This document shows, one piece after another, positions 8,443-18,299 of a DNA stretch of 64,000 nucleotides. The position numbers and the translations under genes were made by a program. The notes below the pieces were generated by a model. That model ran no database searches and was not told the DNA's origin. It saw only the letters and a list, made by a program, of their open reading frames with translations. The number at the start of each line of letters is the position of its first letter. Within the stretch, counting starts at the first letter, position 1. The stretch comes from Pseudomonas moorei (GTDB lineage Bacteria; Pseudomonadota; Gammaproteobacteria; Pseudomonadales; Pseudomonadaceae): positions 248,001 through 312,000 of the forward strand of contig NZ_VZPP01000008.1 in NCBI RefSeq assembly GCF_008801475.1, read 5' to 3'.

Positions 8443-9576
8443 TTAGTTAACCATCACCTCGTCCAGTGCCTGCTCGAGGGTGCTGACCGTGCGTTCGATA
8501 TTGTGCAGCTTTTCGAGTCCGAACAGACCGATGCGGAAGGTCTGGAAGTCGGCCGGCTCGTCGCATTGCAACGGCACTCCGGCGGCGATCTGCAGGCCGT
8601 GGTTGGCAAATTTCTTGCCGCTCTTGATGTCGGCATCATCGGTGTAGCTCACCACGACGCCTGGGGCCTGAAAGCCGGCTGCGGCCACGCTTTTGATGCC
8701 TTTACCAGTCAACATGGCGCGCACCCGATCGCCCAGCGCCTGTTGTTCGCCGCGGACCTTGTCGAAACCGTAGGCTTGCGTCTCTTTCATCACTTCGTTG
8801 AACCGCGCGAGGGAATCGCTGGGCATGGTCGCATGGTAGGCATGTCCGCCCTGTTCGTAGGCCTGCATGATCTGAAGCCACTTTTTCAGGTCGCAGGCGA
8901 AGCTGCTGCTCTGCGTCTGCTCGATGCGCTCGAGGGCCAAAGCACTGAACATCACCAGGGCGCAGCAAGGGGAGGCGCTCCAGCCTTTCTGCGGTGCGCT
9001 GATCAGCAGGTCGACTGCGCATTTGTGCATATCAACCCAAATCGTGCCTGAGGCGATGCAGTCCAGCACGAACAGGCCACCCACCGCATGCACGGCGTCG
9101 CCGACGGCTCGCAGGTAGTCGTCGGGCAGCATGATCCCTGATGAGGTTTCAACGTGGGGGGCGAAGACAATCTGCGGCTTCTGCGCCTCAATGGCTGCGA
9201 GCACTTCGTCCAGGGGGGGAGGGGCGTAGGCAGCCTGGCGACCCGTGTCGACCGGTCGGGCTTTCAGCACCGTGGTGGCTGCCGGGATGTTGCCCATCTC
9301 AAGGATCTGGCTCCAGCGATAACTGAACCAGCCATTGCGTATCACCAGGCATTGCTGGTCGGTGGCAAACTGTCGCGCCACCGCTTCCATGCCGAACGTG
9401 CCGCTGCCCGGGACCACCGCAACAGCCTGGGCGTTGTAGACCTGTTTCAGGGTCCTGGAAATGTTCTTCATCACGCCTTGAAATGACTGCGACATGTGGT
9501 TGAGCGAGCGGTCGGTGTAGACCACTGAGTACTCGACCAGCCCCTCGGGATCGATACTGGGATATAGCTTTGACAT
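8443..9576 (-). CDS. Class V (PLP-dependent) aminotransferase, alanine-glyoxylate type
   Basis: 377 residues. The fold-type I class V pattern is clear: the PLP-phosphate site VVPGSGTFGMEA near residue 55, an acidic PLP-ring contact in LFVLDCIASG near 175, and the Schiff-base lysine in SAPQKGWSASP near 197. It falls with the alanine-glyoxylate / serine-glyoxylate / 2-aminoethylphosphonate aminotransferase superfamily but differs clearly from the true PhnW encoded at 44706-45869. A strong AGGAG stands upstream of the ATG. The gene is isolated: no operon partners lie within 200 bp on either side, so its amino donor and acceptor cannot be told from context. Confidence 0.85.
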   Translation of the reverse strand: MSKLYPSIDPEGLVEYSVVYTDRSLNHMSQSFQGVMKNISRTLKQVYNAQAVAVVPGSGTFGMEAVARQFATDQQCLVIRNGWFSYRWSQILEMGNIPAATTVLKARPVDTGRQAAYAPPPLDEVLAAIEAQKPQIVFAPHVETSSGIMLPDDYLRAVGDAVHAVGGLFVLDCIASGTIWVDMHKCAVDLLISAPQKGWSASPCCALVMFSALALERIEQTQSSSFACDLKKWLQIMQAYEQGGHAYHATMPSDSLARFNEVMKETQAYGFDKVRGEQQALGDRVRAMLTGKGIKSVAAAGFQAPGVVVSYTDDADIKSGKKFANHGLQIAAGVPLQCDEPADFQTFRIGLFGLEKLHNIERTVSTLEQALDEVMVN

Positions 9577-9800
9577 GGAGTAACTCCTTTGGCAGAAATC
9601 TCAGTGGTATTGACCCTGCCCCAAGCCTTGGCAAATGACAAGATTGCTCGTGATTGAATGGCGACTTCTGTCGAGCGGTTGGCATCATCCGTTAAGAAGG
9701 GTGGCAGCCGAACCGAAGCTGGCGGTCAGCATTGGCTGAAATTAGCCGATTAGGGTCTGCTGCGAACGCTCCTGGCCAATTGCTACCCGCCATCCATCCC

Positions 9801-10328
9801 TCACCGGTTCATCATCTCGCCATGATGCATATCGCCCTCCATCGCGTCCTTGCCATGGTCGGAAAGCTGGGCGTCAAACCACTGGTGAAGCGCCGCTATC
9901 AAGGCTGGATTCGAGGTCTTGAAGAGCAATTGGGCGCCGCCTTCGATGTCTGTGTACTCGATCGCAATCTGTCCAGGCTTGGCGGCTTTCAGGTCAGCCA
10001 GGCCAGGCATGTCCTGGCCATGGATGTGCGCCGGGCCTGAAAAGTCTCCCTTGAGAAAACGCTCGTGAATTGCCTGGAGATGCTGGCGAATCAACTGGAC
10101 TTGGGCAGCATCTCCGGGCGGCTTGGCGACCACTTGCTGAATGCCGCCTTCAGCGGTCTTGGTGAAGACATGGGTTGTCGCTGCGAGGCTGAACGGCATG
10201 ACATCCTGGCCGCGACCCGCCACCTCGGCTTGCCGTTGTGCGTCGACGTCCGAATGCTCCACGGGCTGAGCGTGAAGGTTTGCGGCAAGCGCCCAGAGCA
10301 CTGTTGAGGCGATGGCGGTTTTTAGCAT
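9801..10328 (-). CDS. Exported protein of unknown function with His/Met-rich carboxyl tail
   Basis: 175 residues. A signal peptide (MLKTAIASTVLWALAANLHA, cleavage about residue 20) precedes a compact domain with HVFTKTAEGGIQQVV, a long amphipathic helix (VQLIRQHLQAIHERFLKG) and HIHGQDMPGLADLK. The tail DHGKDAMEGDMHHGEMM is rich in histidine, methionine and acidic residues, which suggests periplasmic metal (copper-type) contact, though that is inference. The pattern matches a conserved Gram-negative family that is sometimes mislabelled aspartate carbamoyltransferase; it has none of that enzyme's motifs. Its neighbour at 10499-10930 is also small and exported. A ribosome binding site (GGAGAAAG) precedes the ATG. 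Confidence 0.75.
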   Translation of the reverse strand: MLKTAIASTVLWALAANLHAQPVEHSDVDAQRQAEVAGRGQDVMPFSLAATTHVFTKTAEGGIQQVVAKPPGDAAQVQLIRQHLQAIHERFLKGDFSGPAHIHGQDMPGLADLKAAKPGQIAIEYTDIEGGAQLLFKTSNPALIAALHQWFDAQLSDHGKDAMEGDMHHGEMMNR

Positions 10329-10483
10329 GGTCTTTCTCCAACAGGGGCAGGGCGTCTAGCGATGCCGGCGCTTCAGTCCAGCTGTCACGCTCGCAACAGC
10401 GGGACTTGGGTGTCGGCGACCATCAGCGACTTTTTGATCAGCCACGCAAAGGGCTCGATGAGACCCATGCACACCCACTTACC

Positions 10484-10568
10484 GGATCAATCCCTCACTC
10501 AGCGTATCGGCCCAGGCGGCACTGCTGGAATCATGCGCCACCCTTCGGGGCACTGGCGCACATTCGGG
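10484..10568 (-). repeat. Intact copy of the 87-bp segment repeated at 8141-8227
   Basis: This covers the last 70 bp of the exported protein gene at 10499-10930 plus 15 bp beyond its stop codon. It stands in the same orientation as the decayed copy 2.3 kb to the left, so the aminotransferase and the His-rich exported protein lie between direct repeats. Confidence 0.65.
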
Positions 10569-10930
10569 TAGTAGCCTCGGGCGGAATCGCAGTAGTACCA
10601 ATTGGCGGCGGGAGGAGGGGCGGTTGGCGCTGAAGCCGTAGTCCCGGGAGGTGGGGCAACCATCACTGGAGGTGGGCTGGCCTGGTAGTAGTACACCGGC
10701 GGGGCCGGATAGTAATAAACCGGATAGGCGGGGTAGTAATACGGGTTGAAGACGTGCGCGGCTTCCCAGCCCAGGCCCAAACCAATGCCCAGACCCCACC
10801 ATCCGGCATCCCCGCCGTGACCGCCATGTCCACCGCCATGGGCCTCGGCATTGGTCGGCAAGGCGAGACTGGTCGCCAGCAGGATGATGCCTGCCAACAC
10901 ACATCGGCCGATCAGGCTTGATTTGTTCAT
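10499..10930 (-). CDS. Small exported Gly/His- and Tyr/Pro-rich protein
   Basis: 143 residues. A signal peptide runs to AEA near residue 29, followed by AHGGGHGGHGG (possible metal-binding low-complexity stretch), a glycine-rich hydrophobic segment, then tyrosine/proline repeats (YYYPAYPVYYYPAPPVYYY) and a carboxyl module YYCDSARGYYPNVRQCPEGW with two cysteines. This C-terminal module is recurrent in small pseudomonad envelope proteins of unknown role. The two Cys may form a disulfide. No lipobox is seen. The last 70 bp exist again as a decayed copy at 8141-8227. Function unknown. Confidence 0.75.
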   Translation of the reverse strand: MNKSSLIGRCVLAGIILLATSLALPTNAEAHGGGHGGHGGDAGWWGLGIGLGLGWEAAHVFNPYYYPAYPVYYYPAPPVYYYQASPPPVMVAPPPGTTASAPTAPPPAANWYYCDSARGYYPNVRQCPEGWRMIPAVPPGPIR

Positions 10931-11414
10931 TTGAGTTCATCTCGACACCAAGGGGTCGATTTGAGCATAGGAGCCGACAGGGTGGAGAATCTGATCCATA
11001 TCAGTAAACGGATAGACGGGCGAACAAGGGGATGGATGGTCAATCGCGACCGCATATCGGGGGCCTACGGTTACGCTAGAATCCGCCGGCTTGTGCAGCC
11101 TCGGGGCTGCTCGGTAATTTGATTCGCGTCACTGCCTATCAGTGATCGGGTCTAGTGCGAGTGCTGAAGGCTCCACGTTTTCGGAGACCGAATACGATAA
11201 AGCCTTCACCCAATCCCCCGGCCACCGATCCGACCGCTCCTGAAACATCGAGTCCTGCCTGACTGAAAATCCAGCTCGCCCCTTACAACCCCCCGCAAGT
11301 CGACTTGACTTGCTGAGGGTGTATAGAGCCATGGGCCTGGATGCACTGTGATGAGCACTCAGACAATCTGTTCAAGACTCTTAAGCTTGTATCCGTTCTT
11401 GCCGGGAGATGGGC
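10931..11414. other. Long intergenic region with two tandem hairpins
   Basis: No convincing gene in 484 bp. Two perfect inverted repeats lie close together: GCAGCC-TCGG-GGCTGC at 11095-11110 and TCACTG-CCTAT-CAGTGA at 11129-11145. A TAGAAT element precedes the first. They resemble a leader or regulatory element whose gene is missing, but no coding sequence follows in a sensible frame. Confidence 0.4.
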
Positions 11415-12215
11415 CTAACGGTAGCGGGAGGCAGGTGTACCTGTTTGGGTCGCCGCGAAAAGTGCACCGCGAGCAGTGTCGTAGGTGCTCCACAGGGACG
11501 CGTCTTCGACGGACGGGAAGGTGATGGCCTCGCCTTTATCCAGGCCCGCCAGTGCAGCATCCACGCAATCCTCTGCACTCATGATGGTGTCTTGTCCAAG
11601 GGCGGACAGTGGTATGCCCGAGACGCCTTCAGTCCAGATTTCTGTAGCAGTCGATGCCGGCAGGACGACCTGGAGCCTGACGTTCGACTTGGCTTTGGCC
11701 AGCTCATCCTGAATGCCCCTGCTGAAGGCCAGCACGAAAGACTTGGTGCCACTGTAAACAGAGCTGACTTCCCAGGAGTGGACCGACAATACCGATGCTA
11801 CGTTGATGATGGTCCCTTGGTTGCGCGCTTTGAAAGCCGGCAGCACTGCTTGAGTCAGCCGTGTCAGCGAAATGATGTTCAGTGCAATTTGCGACAGCGA
11901 AACCTCAACCGGCGTATCCGCCAGAGTGCTGAAACGTGCGACACCAGCATTGTTGACGAGCAGTCGTACGCTGTCATCGCTGGCAAGTACTTTTTCCACC
12001 TTGGCCACGTCGGCTTCTTTTTCCAGGTCGGCAACCAGGCTCTGGACGCTGACGCCGTGCTTTTTGGACAGTTTTTCAGCCAAGGCTGCCAAGCGATCAG
12101 CACGGCGGGCGACCAGAACAAGGTCGTAACCGCGAGCAGCCAGGCGGTCGGCGTAGACGGCGCCAATGCCAGAAGATGCGCCTGTTACAACAGCAGTTTT
12201 TTTAGACGAAGACAT
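11415..12215 (-). CDS. SDR-family NAD(P)-dependent oxidoreductase
   Basis: 266 residues of a classical short-chain dehydrogenase. The cofactor motif TGASSGIGAVYADRL is near residue 11, the structural NNAG near 88, and the catalytic Ser/Tyr/Lys in NVASVLSVHS and YSGTK near 139-158. An Arg pair after the second strand (ARRADRL) favours NADP(H). The substrate is unknown. The gene is divergent from a MarR-type regulator with a 106-bp gap holding two matching palindromes, so repression by that regulator is likely. Confidence 0.9.
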   Translation of the reverse strand: MSSSKKTAVVTGASSGIGAVYADRLAARGYDLVLVARRADRLAALAEKLSKKHGVSVQSLVADLEKEADVAKVEKVLASDDSVRLLVNNAGVARFSTLADTPVEVSLSQIALNIISLTRLTQAVLPAFKARNQGTIINVASVLSVHSWEVSSVYSGTKSFVLAFSRGIQDELAKAKSNVRLQVVLPASTATEIWTEGVSGIPLSALGQDTIMSAEDCVDAALAGLDKGEAITFPSVEDASLWSTYDTARGALFAATQTGTPASRYR

Positions 12216-12231
12216 ATTTTAACCTCTAACG

Positions 12232-12263
12232 TTGAGTGCTCAAGCAATTGATTGAGGGCTCAA
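12232..12263. promoter_or_regulatory. Two palindromic operators between SDR and MarR genes
   Basis: TTGAGTGCTCAA at 12232-12243 and TTGAGGGCTCAA at 12252-12263 share the TTGAG-N2-CTCAA palindrome and are spaced exactly 20 bp centre to centre, so they lie on one face of the helix. A third, weaker version (GTTGTGCTCAAC) is at 12298-12309. This is a typical MarR dimer-site arrangement for mutual control of divergent genes. Confidence 0.7.
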
Positions 12264-12321
12264 GTTTATGTTGGGGAGGGCGGGGCTTGTCAATAGTGTT
12301 GTGCTCAACCATTATTTGGGG

Positions 12322-12861
12322 ATGAAAAAAATCTCCAGTAAATCAACCGCAACGACTACCGCCCCAGATAACAGGGCCGAAGAAAAACTGGCCTTTGTGG
12401 ACCTCGTGTGCACCAACACCGCGCTCAGGCGTGCAGCCCGACGCTTGGGGAATCTGTACGACGACGCTCTGGCGCCCTTGGGACTGAAATCAACACAGGT
12501 TTCGCTTTTGACGGAAATCACCAGGATGGCGTCCGCAAACGAGGGCCAGGCGCCCACGCTGCAGGATCTGGCGCTCAAGCTTGCAATCCAGATTTCAGCG
12601 CTTACCCACGCCCTTAAGCCTCTAGTGCGAGACGGTTTGGTTGAGCTGAGGATTGATGAGCAAGATAAGCGTGCAAAACGTGCAGTGTTGACGCCATCAG
12701 GACTCGAGCTTTTGCATGAGGCAATTGTGTATTGGGCCACCGCCAATGACCGCGTGGAGGAGGTACTCGGCCGTGATTCGGCTGCTTCACTCCGGGCCGC
12801 AGCTGATTACGTGGCTTCAGACGAATTCCTCTCGGCCTATCTTGGAGATGATCAGGCGTGA
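12322..12861 (+). CDS. MarR-family transcriptional regulator
   Basis: From the ATG at 12322 the product is 179 residues. A MarR winged helix-turn-helix covers about residues 35-135: LGLKSTQVSLLTEI and LAIQISALTHALKPLVRDGLVEL form the helix-turn-helix, and DKRAKRAVLT the wing with the conserved DxR. An earlier in-frame ATG at 12268 would sit between the operator palindromes and lacks a ribosome binding site, so I prefer 12322, although GGGG there directly abuts the ATG. It probably represses itself and the divergent SDR gene through the palindromes at 12232-12263. The ligand is unknown. Confidence 0.82.
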   Translation: MKKISSKSTATTTAPDNRAEEKLAFVDLVCTNTALRRAARRLGNLYDDALAPLGLKSTQVSLLTEITRMASANEGQAPTLQDLALKLAIQISALTHALKPLVRDGLVELRIDEQDKRAKRAVLTPSGLELLHEAIVYWATANDRVEEVLGRDSAASLRAAADYVASDEFLSAYLGDDQA

Positions 12862-12875
12862 ATTCCGGTGTAAGA

Positions 12876-12909
12876 CAGGGGCGGCATTGCGCCGCCCCTG
12901 TTCAAGTGA
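12876..12909 (+). repeat. 34-bp hairpin repeat, left copy
   Basis: The stem AGGGGCGGC/GCCGCCCCT plus its right flank TTCAAGTGA is identical over 34 bp to 15562-15595. It lies 14 bp after the MarR stop codon and can act as its terminator hairpin, but no T tract follows. Same orientation as the right copy. Confidence 0.85.
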
Positions 12910-13054
12910 AGGGCAGCAAACGGCCGTGAGAGCCAAGTTTTTTCTTGTGAGTAACGTCGAGGTGCCAGGCAACAGGCAGCCAGTACCGTGACAGCACAGA
13001 ACAAGGCAATTACAATTTGATTAACATCCCGCGATTTGAGCGATTGACTACCCC

Positions 13055-13243
13055 ATGGAAAGCAAGACTGCGCGCCTCACGGTGCTCATAGATCCCGTCA
13101 AGAAAAAAGCGTTCGAGGAACTCTGTGCAGCACAAGACCTGACGTCTTCGCAGGTTGTCCGGCAACTGATTCGTGACTATCTGGCCACTCACGGCGCCAG
13201 CTATACGACCAAGAGCAAGCATGCCGTCAGCACCAAGTCATGA
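13055..13243 (+). CDS. Small ribbon-helix-helix (CopG/Arc-like) protein
   Basis: 62 residues. The N-terminal strand TARLTVLID followed by two helices (PVKKKAFEELCAAQ and TSSQVVRQLIRDYLATH) is the ribbon-helix-helix DNA-binding pattern. The basic tail (TKSKHAVSTKS) is disordered. Such proteins are autoregulators or antitoxins; no toxin-like gene is next to it, and the neighbour is the convergent SulP gene, 21 bp away. No strong ribosome binding site precedes the ATG, so expression is less sure than the fold. Confidence 0.65.
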   Translation: MESKTARLTVLIDPVKKKAFEELCAAQDLTSSQVVRQLIRDYLATHGASYTTKSKHAVSTKS

Positions 13244-13264
13244 GCCAACACTGGCCGTTAGTCT

Positions 13265-14926
13265 CTAGAGGGTCGATGTACCTTCTACGTGACTGACAGC
13301 TTTGGCCAGTGCGGTGTTGAAGTCGGCGTGGTAATGCTCCGGGCCAATTTCTTGCAGGATACCCACCCTGTCTAGCTTGCTGAGCACCTTCTTATTCGCT
13401 TCGCAGAGCTTTACCACGATATTGCGCTTGTGCAGCTGCTGAATGACCTCCTCCAGCACTTGCAGGCCCGTGATATCCATAAACGGTACGCGTTTCAGGC
13501 GGATAATCAGCAGGCGTGGGTCTGTATGGGTCTGTGCCAGGACACGCTCGAAAGTCTCGGCCGCGCCAAAGAACAGTGGCCCTTCAATCGTATAAATCAG
13601 TATCCCCGGCGGCAAGTGTGCATGGCCATTGGCTCTCAGCTCTACTTCAAGCTCGTGCTCGACGACCTGTTGCACCTCCACGGATGAAGCCATGCGACGC
13701 ATGAACTGCAACATGGCAAGAATGACACCGATATTCACGGCGATAACCAAGTCACTGAACACTGTGAGGCTGAAGGTGATGAGCAGAATCGACACGTCTG
13801 CGCGCGGGGCTCGCTGGACCATGCGCTTGAAGTGTCTCAACTCGCTCATGTTGTACGCGACCACGAATAGAATGGCGGCCAGGGCGCACAGTGGGATGTT
13901 CGAGGCTAAAGGTGCCAGAAACAGAATAATAAGCACCAAGGTGATCGCGTGCGTAATGCCGGCCAGCGGGCTTGTGCCGCCGTTACGGATATTGGTTGCG
14001 GTGCGGGCAATGGCTCCGGTAGCGGCGAAGCCGCCAAACAGAGGCGTGACCAGATTAGCCACTCCCTGACCGATCAGCTCCTGATTGGAGTCATGCTTGG
14101 TGCCCGCCATGCCATCGGCCACCATTGCAGACAGAAGCGATTCGATTGCTCCAAGCATGGCGATAGTGAAAGCCGGACCAATCAAATCGATGACCCGAGA
14201 CAGCGTGATTTCAGGCAGGCCAAACGCTGGAAGACCTTGAGGTATGCCGCCAAATGCGCTGCCAATCGTGGCTACCCCCTCGAAATGAAAGGTTGACTGT
14301 ATCGCCGTAGCTACCGTCATTGCGACCAGCGGGCCAGGCACCCGTTTGAGGCCGGGTATTTTGGCCGCGGTGATTACCAGAAAAAGACTGAGTGCAGCCA
14401 GCAGGGTGGTGGCGATATGAAGATCCGGGAGCGCCTGTAGCAAATGCCAGAGCTTTTCATGGAAGTGCTCTCCACTGATCGTCGGTAAGCCGAAAAAGTC
14501 TCTCCATTGCCCGACCCAGATGATCACGCCGATGCCGGCGGTAAATCCGACGATCACTGGATCGGGGATAAACTTGATGATTGCACCAAGCCGGGCGACC
14601 CCGAGCAATAACAGCATGGCGCCCGCCATCATCGTAGCGATTTGCAGGCCGTCAACCCCATGCTTGGTCGTGACGCCCGCCAGAATCACGATGAACGCAC
14701 CTGTTGGCCCAGCAATCTGTAAGCGGCTCCCCCCAAAGAGCGAAACCAGCAGGCCGCCAATGATTGCGGTGTAGATGCCTTGCTCAGGCTTGACGCCAGA
14801 TGCAATGGCAAACGCCATGGCCAAGGGGAGCGCCACGATCCCGACGATCACGCCAGACACCAGATTGCGCAGCCAGTGCTTTCGACCCAACAACCCCGCC
14901 TTCCATGCCTCACCTATCGCAATCAC
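13265..14926 (-). CDS. SulP-family anion transporter with STAS domain
   Basis: 553 residues. The membrane domain has about 12-14 hydrophobic segments from residue 20 to 400 with SulP landmarks: PLAMAFAIASGVKPEQGIY near 35-53, GPTGAFIVI near 73, and FGGFAATGAIARTATNIR near 295. A cytoplasmic STAS domain follows from about 435 (LPPGILIYTIEGPLFFGAAE, then RVPFMDITGLQVLEE). Members move sulfate, bicarbonate, C4-dicarboxylates or other anions. There is no carbonic anhydrase or sulfur gene beside it, so the substrate is open. It sits alone between two copies of a 34-bp repeat together with small genes, suggesting a transferable segment. Confidence 0.9.
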   Translation of the reverse strand: MIAIGEAWKAGLLGRKHWLRNLVSGVIVGIVALPLAMAFAIASGVKPEQGIYTAIIGGLLVSLFGGSRLQIAGPTGAFIVILAGVTTKHGVDGLQIATMMAGAMLLLLGVARLGAIIKFIPDPVIVGFTAGIGVIIWVGQWRDFFGLPTISGEHFHEKLWHLLQALPDLHIATTLLAALSLFLVITAAKIPGLKRVPGPLVAMTVATAIQSTFHFEGVATIGSAFGGIPQGLPAFGLPEITLSRVIDLIGPAFTIAMLGAIESLLSAMVADGMAGTKHDSNQELIGQGVANLVTPLFGGFAATGAIARTATNIRNGGTSPLAGITHAITLVLIILFLAPLASNIPLCALAAILFVVAYNMSELRHFKRMVQRAPRADVSILLITFSLTVFSDLVIAVNIGVILAMLQFMRRMASSVEVQQVVEHELEVELRANGHAHLPPGILIYTIEGPLFFGAAETFERVLAQTHTDPRLLIIRLKRVPFMDITGLQVLEEVIQQLHKRNIVVKLCEANKKVLSKLDRVGILQEIGPEHYHADFNTALAKAVSHVEGTSTL

Positions 14927-15101
14927 GGCTAGCTCCTCAGTGCATGCATGTGCATAATATTAACATGCAGTGATAATTTAAATACCTTGGAACCACTGCT
15001 TCGTACGGCTGGAGATATTGCCTGTAAAGCTCGGACGGAACTGAGTGGGCATACACTGCATATAGAGAATTTTGAGAACGCGCTTAGCGTGGTGACAGAC
15101 A

Positions 15102-15331
15102 TGAATCGCAAAGATGTGAAAAGCAAGCATGCCGAAGGCGTGACCTTTGACACCCATTTGATCGCAAACCCGACCAATCCCAAGGAGTGGATCGTGTTCT
15201 TCAAAAAGGACGCCGGGAGGAGTTATTTTTTGGTTGATGACAATGAAGAGGTCGAGTCTTTCGGACATCTGGATGACTTGATTGCCGAGCTTCGAGACTT
15301 GGGCCTCAAGACCGCTGAAATCCATTTTTGA
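15102..15331 (+). CDS. Small conserved-looking hypothetical protein
   Basis: From the ATG at 15102 the product is about 76 residues. It has a beta-rich core (FDTHLIANPTNPKEWIVFFKK, then SYFLVDDNEEVESF) and a carboxyl helix (LDDLIAELRDLGLKTAEIHF). No signal peptide or membrane segment. The same frame is open back to an ATG at 14948, but that upstream part overlaps the likely SulP promoter and reads less like a folded protein. Neither start has a strong ribosome binding site. I do not recognise the family. It is divergent from SulP. Confidence 0.5.
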
Positions 15332-15388
15332 CCTTTGGATGACGACTTGGCGACGCTGCCAGGTTCAAGGAGAGAATCGAGGCAACGC

Positions 15389-15531
15389 ATGTTTACCCTC
15401 GACCTTCACGTCACCTCGATGGCCGACATCAAGGCCACGCCGCGCACACCCTGCACCCTGTTCAGCGTCGACCCCGAGGCCACGGCCGAAACCCTGACCG
15501 GGTGCTGGATCAGATCGATCCGCGTGAGTAG
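15389..15531 (+). pseudogene. Remnant of a small pseudomonad gene (DUF6124-like ends joined by a deletion)
   Basis: A decent Shine-Dalgarno (GGAGAG) lies about 20 bp before an ATG that starts MFTLDLHVTSMADIK and leads to CTLFSVDPEATAETL. One base later, in another frame, the DNA reads VLDQIDPRE-stop. The 'LF-V-P' beginning and 'LD-DPR' end resemble the two ends of the small DUF6124/DUF3077-type proteins of pseudomonads, with the central 50-60 residues missing and the frame shifted. This family assignment is from memory and tentative. Confidence 0.35.
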
Positions 15532-15561
15532 AGCCCCCAGGTCACGCGAGAGTCAAAACGG

Positions 15562-15595
15562 CAGGGGCGGCATTGCGCCGCCCCTGTTCAAGTGA
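15562..15595 (-). terminator. Terminator of katG; right copy of the 34-bp hairpin repeat
   Basis: Read on the minus strand, the GC-rich stem AGGGGCGGC/GCCGCCCCT lies 47 bp past the katG stop codon and is followed by GCCGTTTTG, a weak T run. The 34 bp match 12876-12909 exactly and in the same orientation. Confidence 0.75.
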
Positions 15596-15642
15596 CGGGC
15601 CACTGCGGCACAAGCCGAAGCAACCCATCCTCTACCTGCGTT

Positions 15643-17901
<2,259 letters not shown>

Positions 17902-18299
17902 GTGTGCGCTACCCTCGGTCGTGTCCATGCCGCCATCCGGCCCGGTGTGGGCAGGAAAACGGCAAGTGAAATCAATGACTCAGGCGGCGGGCCCGGCAGG
18001 TCGATCAACGGATCGTCGGGGCTACGCGGGTATTCATGACAGCGGCAGTCGATGTGCCAACAGATCACCCACGGTACGCCTGGTCGGTTTCTGACTCATT
18101 CTTGTCTCGATACAGGTCTCCGCCGGCCAGAGTGCACCGGCAGAAGCTAATGCTAGTCGCCCGTTGGCGAGTCAGCTAATAGTCGCAGTATTGGCAGGTG
18201 ATAGGCGCAATCTCTCAGCCCTTCACAGACTGTTGCAGGCGCCGCCGGGCAATGTGCCACAATAGTTGTTCGTTACGGCATCACGATCAGGCGGAATGA
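17902..18299. other. Intergenic region upstream of katG and the GGDEF gene
   Basis: About 400 bp between divergent genes. It must hold both promoters. I see no further gene, RNA or repeat that I can support. Confidence 0.4.

Noticed and set aside
14948..15101. N-terminal extension of the small hypothetical protein at 15102
   Set aside because: Overlaps the likely SulP promoter, has no ribosome binding site and does not read like a folded domain; kept only as an alternative start.
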